Shown here piece by piece: positions 58,245 to 64,000 of a stretch of DNA of 64,000 bases. The notes below the pieces were generated by a model that did not search any database, was not told the origin of the DNA, and worked only from the letters and a program-made list of their open reading frames with translations. The stretch covers positions 4,898,157 through 4,962,156 of the forward strand of contig NZ_ARVW01000001.1 in NCBI RefSeq assembly GCF_000384315.1. The letters are read 5' to 3'. Positions within the stretch are counted from its first letter, which is position 1, and every line of letters begins with the position of its first letter. The stretch is from Amycolatopsis nigrescens CSC17Ta-90 (GTDB lineage: Bacteria; Actinomycetota; Actinomycetes; Mycobacteriales; Pseudonocardiaceae). Made by a program: the position numbers and the translations under genes.

Positions 58245-58738
58245 GGGTTTATCTGCCTGCCACTATCGGCATGCTCAAGGAACTGGTGTCCAATGGCAAG
58301 TTCGCTCCGCTGGGCGGCACCGGGTTCGCGCTGACCCCCGCGCTGCGGGAGTCCTACACCAGCGGTTCCACCGAGGAGCTGGAGTACGCCGCGCTGCTGG
58401 ACGCGGCCAGGGCGTCGCTGCGGCTGATCGCGGCGGACGAGGAGACCGAGCTGCCGCCGCGGCGGGTGGTGATCGCCGCGGACGTGGAGACCGCCACCGC
58501 GCGGCCCGACCTCGACCCCGCGGTGGTCCGGCTGGCCGGCCCGGTGCTGCTGGAGGAGGTCGCCGCGGTGCACGTGGACACCGAGGAGGCCGAGGACGCG
58601 GTCCGCGCCGCGGCGGCGGTGATCGATGCGGCCGACCTCGGGGACGAGGACGCCGAGTTCGCGCTCGGTGACGCCGAAGACCACGAGCTGGCCTGGTACG
58701 CGCCGCAGGAGCTGCCTTTCTTGCTCGAGCTGCTCTAG
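58241..58738 (+). CDS. DUF6912-like protein coupled to the acyltransferase
   Basis: The 165-residue protein opens with MRVYLPATIGMLKELVSNG and has an acidic C-terminal half with LAWYAPQELPFLLELL at the end, the pattern of the actinobacterial DUF6912 family (Rv3231c-like). GTG at 58241 overlaps the acyltransferase stop by four bases. It has no signal peptide or membrane segment. Function unknown; consistent coupling to the acyltransferase is the main clue. Confidence 0.75.
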   Translation: MRVYLPATIGMLKELVSNGKFAPLGGTGFALTPALRESYTSGSTEELEYAALLDAARASLRLIAADEETELPPRRVVIAADVETATARPDLDPAVVRLAGPVLLEEVAAVHVDTEEAEDAVRAAAAVIDAADLGDEDAEFALGDAEDHELAWYAPQELPFLLELL

Positions 58739-58761
58739 CTCGTTGCTGTCATCATGAGGGC

Positions 58762-60390
58762 ATGGATGCGCTGACTTCGGTACCTGATCCGGTCAACGAG
58801 CCGGTACGCACCTACGCCCCCGGCAGCCCCGAGCGGGAGTCGCTACAGCGACGACTCGCCGAGCTGGCCGCGGAGTCCGCCGAGCTGACCCAGACCATCG
58901 ACGGCAGCAGGCGGCTCGGCGGCGGTGAGCCCTTCGACGTGGTCCAGCCGCACGACCACGCGAAGGTGCTCGGGACCTGCGCGCAGGCGACCAACGAGGA
59001 CGTGGCGGACGCGGTGGCAGCGGCGAAACGGGCCGCCCGCGACTGGAGCGAGCTGCCCTTCGACGAGCGGGCCGCGGTCTTCCTGCGGGCCGCCGACCTG
59101 ATCGCCGGGCCCTACCGCGACACGCTGAACGCGGCCACCATGCTCGGCCAGTCGAAGTCCGTGCAGCAGGCGGAGATCGACGCGGCCTGCGAGCTGATCG
59201 ACTTCCTGCGCTTCAACGCGCACTACGGCCAGCGGATACTGGCCGAGCAGCCGAGGTCCGCGCCGGGCGTCTGGAACCGGCTGGAGTACCGCCCGCTGGA
59301 CGGGTTCGTGGTGGCCATCACCCCGTTCAACTTCACCGCGATCGCCGGCAACCTGCCGACCGCGCCCGCCCTGCTCGGCAACACCGTGGTCTGGAAACCG
59401 ACGCCGACCCAGCAGCTCGCCGCGCACTACACGATGCGGGCGCTGGAAGAGGCCGGGCTGCCGCCAGGGGTGATCAACATGGTCACTGGGGACGGCCGTG
59501 CGGTGAGCGAGGTCGCGCTGGCCGACCGCGGGTTCGCCGGGCTGCACTTCACCGGGTCGACCGCGACCTTCAAGCTGCTCTGGCGGCGGATCGCGGAGAA
59601 CCTGGACAGCTACGCGAGCTACCCGCGGATCGTCGGTGAGACCGGCGGCAAGGACTTCGTGGTGGCGCATTCCAGTGCCAGGGCGGACAAGCTCGTGCCG
59701 GCACTGGTCCGCGGCGCCTTCGAGTACCAGGGCCAGAAGTGCTCCGCCGCGTCCAGGGCGTACATCCCGCGCTCGCTGTGGGACGGCGGCGTGCGCGAGC
59801 AGCTTGCCGACCTGACCAGGACGGTGAAATACGGCGACATCAGCGACCTGTCGCTCTTCGGCGGCGCGGTGATCGACGCCCGCGCCTTCGCCAAGCACCA
59901 GCGCTTGCTGTCCAGTGTGGACGGTGACGGTGCGCTGGAAGTGCTGGTGGGCGGCCACTGCGACGACCAGGTCGGCTACTTCGTGGAGCCGACCGTGCTG
60001 GTCTCTGACGATCCGGGGCACGAGGTGTTCTCGACCGAGTACTTCGGCCCGATCCTCGCCGTGCACGTCTACCCGGACGGCGAGTACGAGCGGATTCTGG
60101 AGCTGGTCGACTCGGCGTCGCCGTATGCGCTGACCGGCGCGGTCTTCGCGGACGACCGGACCGCGATCGGGCAGGCGCATCGCGCGCTGCGGTACACCGC
60201 GGGCAACTTCTACGTCAACGACAAGCCGACCGGCTCGATCGTGGGCCAGCAGCCGTTCGGTGGCTCCAGGGCGTCGGGCACCAACGACAAGGCGGGCTCG
60301 ATGTTCAACCTGCAGCGCTGGGCGAGCCCGCGCTCGATCAAGGAGACCTTCGACGCGCCGACGGATATCACCTACCCGCATATGCGCTGA
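58762..60390 (+). CDS. pruA: L-glutamate gamma-semialdehyde dehydrogenase
   Basis: The 542-residue aldehyde dehydrogenase oxidises glutamate semialdehyde (delta-1-pyrroline-5-carboxylate) in proline catabolism. Catalytic Cys327 lies in GQKCSAASR and Glu293 in VGETGGKD, with VAITPFNFTAIAGNL and LHFTGSTATFK for the cofactor site. Length and motifs match the group 4 PruA enzymes. ATG at 58762 follows a GAGGGC-like site. There is no proline dehydrogenase gene next to it. A family A palindrome lies 7 bases after the stop. Confidence 0.94.
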   Translation: MDALTSVPDPVNEPVRTYAPGSPERESLQRRLAELAAESAELTQTIDGSRRLGGGEPFDVVQPHDHAKVLGTCAQATNEDVADAVAAAKRAARDWSELPFDERAAVFLRAADLIAGPYRDTLNAATMLGQSKSVQQAEIDAACELIDFLRFNAHYGQRILAEQPRSAPGVWNRLEYRPLDGFVVAITPFNFTAIAGNLPTAPALLGNTVVWKPTPTQQLAAHYTMRALEEAGLPPGVINMVTGDGRAVSEVALADRGFAGLHFTGSTATFKLLWRRIAENLDSYASYPRIVGETGGKDFVVAHSSARADKLVPALVRGAFEYQGQKCSAASRAYIPRSLWDGGVREQLADLTRTVKYGDISDLSLFGGAVIDARAFAKHQRLLSSVDGDGALEVLVGGHCDDQVGYFVEPTVLVSDDPGHEVFSTEYFGPILAVHVYPDGEYERILELVDSASPYALTGAVFADDRTAIGQAHRALRYTAGNFYVNDKPTGSIVGQQPFGGSRASGTNDKAGSMFNLQRWASPRSIKETFDAPTDITYPHMR

Positions 60391-60397
60391 TCAGACG

Positions 60398-60441
60398 TCG
60401 TGAGTGGAAAGTGTTGTCCCGACAACACTTTCCACTCACGA
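60398..60441. repeat. Palindromic repeat, family A copy 4
   Basis: Perfect 21-bp arms (60398-60418 and 60421-60441) with a 2-base tip; core TCGTGAGTGGAAAGTGTTGTC. It is placed between convergent pruA and the lipoprotein gene, 7 and 4 bases from their stops. It keeps the G/C pair seen in copy 1 where copies 2 and 3 have A/T. Confidence 0.87.
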
Positions 60442-60445
60442 GGGC

Positions 60446-61333
60446 TTAGCGAGTGGGCTGGGTCGGCGGCATTCCCGGGATCTCCGGCATCTTCAGGTCC
60501 TGGACCTGGTCGGCCGGGGGAGCCTGCACGTCGACCGGGGCGCCCCAGTCGGTGTACTTCATGGTGGACTTGGCCTCCGCCTGACCGGCGGGCGCGCCCA
60601 TCGCCGCCGCCATCGGGCCGGAGTCGACGACGATCTGCACCGGCAGCTGGTCGGCGTTGAGCCAGAGCTGCATCGGCATGGTCAGCTGCTTGCCCTTGAG
60701 CTCGGTCTCCAGCTTGCCCTTGAGCGCGTCGGTGAGTTCCTTGGGCATGCTCTCCAGGGAGAGCTGCATCGCCTTGGCGACGTCCACGTCCACGTTGTAG
60801 AGGGTCGCGGGCTGGCCGTCGAGCTGGGTGGGCTCGGTCTTGGTGATCGTGCCCGCCTTGTCGATCTGGTCCAGTACCTTGGTCGGGTCGCTCTGCTTGG
60901 CGGCCTGGTCCAGCACGGTGCCGAGCAGCTTCGACAGCGGGTCGGCACCGTCGGTGGACAGCTTCGTCCACTCCTTGCCGCCTTCGGACATCTCCGGGCT
61001 CTTGATGAAGAAGGCGCGGTCGACCAGCCGGATCTCCATCTTCTCGCCGTTGTTGTCCATGTTCATGGACATCGCCACGTTCCCCGGATCGAAGCGGAGC
61101 TGGCCGGTCGCGGTCATGCTCTGCCCGGCGCCACCGGCCTCCATGCTGAACTTCGCCGTCTTGCTCTCGGCCGTCTTGGTGGAAGCCGCGCGGACGAGGT
61201 CCGGTGCGCTGTTGAACGGCCGGTCGCCGTTCGCGGGCGCCGGTTCGGCCTGGCCGCCGGTCTGCCCGCCGCCGCACGCGGTCACCGTCATGATCAGTGC
61301 GAGTCCGGCCCCAGCCAGGGTCGCCTTCCGCAT
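60446..61333 (-). CDS. LppX/LolA-like lipoprotein
   Basis: The 295-residue lipoprotein has lipobox VTAC with Cys20 and a Gly/Gln/Pro linker, followed by a beta-rich domain like the LprG/LppX or LolA-like lipoproteins of actinobacteria that bind lipids at the cell envelope. Many Met, Lys and Asp residues and internal WTKLSTDG and YNVDVDVAKAM segments are visible. ATG at 61333 follows GAGGGG; upstream in-frame codons break the signal peptide. It may be the second LolA-like protein in the window (compare 43-1188), but of the lipoprotein type. Confidence 0.8.
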   Translation of the reverse strand: MRKATLAGAGLALIMTVTACGGGQTGGQAEPAPANGDRPFNSAPDLVRAASTKTAESKTAKFSMEAGGAGQSMTATGQLRFDPGNVAMSMNMDNNGEKMEIRLVDRAFFIKSPEMSEGGKEWTKLSTDGADPLSKLLGTVLDQAAKQSDPTKVLDQIDKAGTITKTEPTQLDGQPATLYNVDVDVAKAMQLSLESMPKELTDALKGKLETELKGKQLTMPMQLWLNADQLPVQIVVDSGPMAAAMGAPAGQAEAKSTMKYTDWGAPVDVQAPPADQVQDLKMPEIPGMPPTQPTR

Positions 61334-61439
61334 TGGGATTCCCCTCTTCAAGTGATTCATATCAGCCTCGACATCGCGCCCCGGGTATCCGGAGTTACCT
61401 GAATGGACGAATTCGCTACCCGATCGGTTGCAATGATCG

Positions 61440-62465
61440 CTAGGTTTGTTGTCCTAATCCCGGGGTTTCCAAGCCGGCCTTGGAAGCCAGCAGGCGGCGC
61501 AGTGAGACCAGCCTGCCTTCGGAGGCCGTGCCGTCCTCGACGGTGCTGTCGAGCATGCAGCCGGGGTCGTCCGGCGGCCCGAGGTGACCGCAGCCGGATG
61601 GGCATTCCTCCGCCATCTCGCCGAACTCCTCGAAGGACCGCACGATGTCGTCCGGGGTGACGTGCGCCAGGCCGAACGAGCGCACCCCCGGCGTGTCCAC
61701 CACCCAGCCGCCGTCCGGCAGCGGCAGCGCGATCGCGGTGACCGACGTGTGCCTGCCCTTGCCCACCGAGCTCACCACCCCGGTGGCCAGCGCGGCATCG
61801 GGCACCAGCCGGTTGACCAAAGTGGACTTGCCGACGCCGGAGTGCCCGACCAGTGCGGAAACCCGGCCCTTGAGCCGCTCGGCCAGCTCGGCGGAATCCT
61901 CGTCGTACCTGGTGACGATGGCGGGCACGGCCAGTTCCGCGTACTTCGCCAGCAGCTCGTCCGGGCTGGCCAGATCGGCCTTGGTCAGGCAGAGCACCGG
62001 CTCCAGGCCGCCGGCGTAGCAGGCGACCAGGCAGCGGTCGATGAACCCGGTCCGCGGCGGCGGATCGGCCAGCGCGGTGACGATGAGCAGCTGCTCGGCG
62101 TTGGCGACCACGATCCGCTCGTACGGATCGGTGTCGTCGGCGGTTCGGCGCAGCACACTGGCGCGCTCGTCCACCCGGACGATCCTGGCCAGCGTGTCCG
62201 GGCGGCCGCTGACGTCGCCGACGATGCCGACCGTGTCACCGACCACGATCGGGGTGCGGCCCAGCTCGCGGGCGCGCATCGCGGTGACCACCCGGCTCGG
62301 GTCGTGCTCCAGCGCGCAGGTCCAGCGGCCGCGGTCGACCACGGTGACCAGCGCGGTCGAGGCGTCGGCGTGCTCGGGGCGGCGCTTGCTGCGCGGACGG
62401 GTGCCACGGCCAGGGCGCACCCGGACGTCGCTCTCGTCCAGCTTGCGCCAGTCCCTGCCGGCCAA
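61440..62465 (-). CDS. rsgA: Ribosome assembly GTPase RsgA
   Basis: The 341-residue circularly permuted GTPase assists 30S maturation. An OB-fold (about residues 40-115) is followed by G4 TKAD, G1 GHSGVGKST, G2 HTSVT-like and G3 DTPG in permuted order, then a C-terminal zinc domain (CPSGCGHLGPPDDPGC). Start is TTG at 62465. It is divergent from the SRAP gene, as in mycobacteria where rsgA and an SRAP gene are close neighbours. Confidence 0.92.
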   Translation of the reverse strand: MAGRDWRKLDESDVRVRPGRGTRPRSKRRPEHADASTALVTVVDRGRWTCALEHDPSRVVTAMRARELGRTPIVVGDTVGIVGDVSGRPDTLARIVRVDERASVLRRTADDTDPYERIVVANAEQLLIVTALADPPPRTGFIDRCLVACYAGGLEPVLCLTKADLASPDELLAKYAELAVPAIVTRYDEDSAELAERLKGRVSALVGHSGVGKSTLVNRLVPDAALATGVVSSVGKGRHTSVTAIALPLPDGGWVVDTPGVRSFGLAHVTPDDIVRSFEEFGEMAEECPSGCGHLGPPDDPGCMLDSTVEDGTASEGRLVSLRRLLASKAGLETPGLGQQT

Positions 62466-62581
62466 ACCGCCACTTCCCTCCGTGCGAGCTCCTGTGCCCG
62501 ATGATCCCCCATGTCACTCGCCACGCGTGCGTCGACCGTGTCACGATGGCGGCCGAACCGGTTTCGCGAAGGAGGTTGGCG

Positions 62582-63361
62582 ATGTGCGGCCGCTATGCCG
62601 CCACGAAGGATCCCGCCACTTTGATGCAGGAGTTCGACGCCTACTACGGCACTGAGGTCGAAGAGTGCGCGGCGGACTACAACGTGGCGCCGACCAAGAA
62701 CGTGCTGACCGTGGTGCAACGCCATCCTCGCGACGAGGAGGGCAAGGTGCTCGAGGACGAGCCCGCCGTCCGCGGTCTGCGCGTGATGCGCTGGGGGCTG
62801 GTGCCGTTCTGGGCGAAGGACCAGTCGGTGGGCAACAAGATGATCAACACCCGCGCGGAGACCGCCGCCGAGAAGCCGTCCTTCCGAAAGGCGCTGTCGC
62901 GCCGCCGCTGCCTGGTACCGGCGGACGGCTGGTTCGAGTGGCGCCGCAACGGCAAGGAGAAGGAACCCTTCTTCATGACCGGTCCGGACTCGGCTTCGCT
63001 GGCCTTCGGCGGTATCTGGGAGACCTGGCGTGACCCGAAGGCCGCCGACCCGGAACGCTCCTCCCCGCTGATCACCTTCTCCATCCTGACCACCGACGCG
63101 ATCGGCAGGCTGACCGACGTGCACCACCGGATGCCGCTGCTGATGCCGAAGGAGCGCTGGGACGGCTGGCTGAACCCGGACGTCACCGAGGTGGGTGAGC
63201 TGCTCGCGCCGCCGCCGCTGGACCTGGTGGACTCGCTCGAGCTGCGGCCGGTGTCGAGCAAGGTGAACAATGTCCGCAACAACGGAGCGGCACTGCTGGA
63301 GCGGGTGGAGGTGGAGCAGGCGGACCTGGACGAGGGGGCTTTGTTCGAACTGCCACGGTGA
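62582..63361 (+). CDS. SRAP-domain abasic-site protein (YedK/HMCES)
   Basis: The 259-residue protein begins MCGRY, so Cys2 after Met removal can crosslink abasic DNA. The other SRAP residues are present: Asn in YNVAPTKN, Glu in GWFEW and His in VHHRMP. It shields abasic sites in single-stranded DNA during repair and replication. ATG at 62582 is required to expose the cysteine and is preceded by AAGGAGG. The C-terminus overlaps the next gene by four bases. Confidence 0.93.
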   Translation: MCGRYAATKDPATLMQEFDAYYGTEVEECAADYNVAPTKNVLTVVQRHPRDEEGKVLEDEPAVRGLRVMRWGLVPFWAKDQSVGNKMINTRAETAAEKPSFRKALSRRRCLVPADGWFEWRRNGKEKEPFFMTGPDSASLAFGGIWETWRDPKAADPERSSPLITFSILTTDAIGRLTDVHHRMPLLMPKERWDGWLNPDVTEVGELLAPPPLDLVDSLELRPVSSKVNNVRNNGAALLERVEVEQADLDEGALFELPR

Positions 63362-63969
63362 TGACCCGGATCGAGATCGATACCCCGCACGGCCCGGCAC
63401 GGGCCGAACTGCACTGCGCGGAAGAGGGCGTCGCCGCCCTGCTGCTCGGACACGGCGCCGGTGGCGGGATCCTGTCGAAGGATCTGGTCGCGGCCACCAG
63501 GGCGGCGCAGGCCGCCGGGGTGCACGTCGCACTGGTCGAGCAGCCGTACCGGGTCGCCGGCCGCCGGGCACCGGCACCGGCAAGGCAGCTCGACGAGGCG
63601 TGGCTGGCCGTGGTCGACGAGCTCGCAGACCGGTTCGACGGCCTGCCGCTGGTCTTCGGCGGCCGCTCCTCCGGTGCCAGGGTGGCCTGCCGGACCGCCG
63701 GCGGCGGGCAGGCCGCGGCCGTGCTCTGCCTGGCGTTCCCCGAGCATCCGCCGGGTAAACCGGAGAAGAGCCGGCAGGCGGAGTTGGACGGGGTCGAGGT
63801 GCCCACGCTGGTCGTGCAGGGGGAGCGGGACCCGTTCGGCCGCCCGCGGGCCGGGCCGCACCACGAGGTGGTGATGCTGGCGGGTACGCACAGCTTGGAC
63901 GCCGACCTCGATGGCCTTTCCCGCACGGTCGGCGAATGGCTCGGCCGCGTCCTCCGCCCGCTCACCTGA
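63358..63969 (+). CDS. Alpha/beta hydrolase, KANL3/Tex30-like
   Basis: The 203-residue protein has the LLLGHGAGGG oxyanion segment, nucleophile elbow GGRSSGARV, and a late GERDPFGRP and GTHSLDAD pair supplying Asp and His. This matches the small KANL3/Tex30 hydrolase family. GTG at 63358 overlaps the SRAP stop; ATG 63361 is equally possible. Substrate unknown. Confidence 0.8.
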   Translation: MMTRIEIDTPHGPARAELHCAEEGVAALLLGHGAGGGILSKDLVAATRAAQAAGVHVALVEQPYRVAGRRAPAPARQLDEAWLAVVDELADRFDGLPLVFGGRSSGARVACRTAGGGQAAAVLCLAFPEHPPGKPEKSRQAELDGVEVPTLVVQGERDPFGRPRAGPHHEVVMLAGTHSLDADLDGLSRTVGEWLGRVLRPLT

Positions 63970-63973
63970 CCTG

Positions 63974-64000
63974 AACGAGCCCAACGTGACGTTTGGCTCG
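63974..64000. repeat. Palindromic repeat, family C copy 2 (cut by window end)
   Basis: GAACGAGCCCAACGTGACGT begins at 63974, matching the left flank and arm of copy 1 at 54968 with one change (C for T), then TTGG. The partner arm would lie outside the window. It starts five bases after the hydrolase stop. Confidence 0.7.

Overview
The window is very GC-rich actinobacterial chromosome, most likely from a Pseudonocardiaceae genus such as Amycolatopsis. The evidence is many GTG and TTG starts, mycothiol biosynthesis (mshB), a WhiB2-type regulator, mtrA-mtrB-lpqB, a SecA without a C-terminal zinc finger, and gene order shared with mycobacteria. Genus assignment is inference. There are no tRNAs, rRNAs, CRISPR arrays, phage genes or transposases that I can support. 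Relative to M. tuberculosis, two conserved neighbourhoods are joined: positions 3.4-20 kb resemble the mutT2-typA-lpqW-mshB region, and positions 20.9-63.4 kb resemble whiB2 through manB, manA, sahH, tmk, mtrAB, lpqB, hpf, secA and rsgA.

Layout. 0-3.4 kb: an exported LolA/RseB-like protein divergent from a two-component system. 3.4-7.9 kb: a MutT2-like Nudix hydrolase, a tryptophanyl-tRNA synthetase behind a Trp-codon attenuator, a YciI-like protein, a small frameshifted Cys/Lys-rich gene, and typA. 8-17.7 kb: an LpqW-like lipoprotein and a peptide-type ABC importer (two paralogous binding lipoproteins, two permeases and a fused double ATPase on the opposite strand). 17.9-20.8 kb: mshB, two overlapping unknown genes and a site-2 protease. 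20.9-30.2 kb: whiB2, a large membrane glycosyltransferase, and the mannose-phosphate block (manB, Trm112-like, SIS protein, manA). 30.4-36.9 kb: a cation diffusion facilitator, an amino-acid permease, a large hydrolase-like membrane protein and sahH.

Two accessory insertions interrupt the otherwise conserved sahH-tmk-mtrA order. At 36.9-39.6 kb an HTH regulator sits divergent from a secreted papain-like cysteine protease that overlaps a membrane-anchored partner of unknown function. At 40.4-45.7 kb there is a DUF6221 gene, a flavin/GcvT demethylase-like enzyme, an IclR regulator, and a Rieske ferredoxin with its reductase. From 45.8 to 63.4 kb follow mtrA-mtrB-lpqB, comF-like, hpf, secA, an Rv3235-like gene, a HAD protein, a TrmH methyltransferase, a WS/DGAT-like acyltransferase, pruA, a LolA/LppX-like lipoprotein, rsgA and an SRAP protein.

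The most striking non-coding signals are: (1) a complete ribosome-mediated attenuator in front of trpS, with a predicted leaderless 19-codon leader peptide holding tandem Trp codons; (2) three sequence families of near-perfect palindromes placed just after stop codons, at least eight copies in 64 kb, several of them supplying the stop codon; (3) a duplicated promoter with an 11-bp GTCAC direct repeat before both peptide-binding lipoprotein genes; and (4) a 36-bp palindromic operator at the IclR/Rieske promoter with a degenerate copy before the GcvT-family gene. All assignments come from reading the sequence; no search was run.
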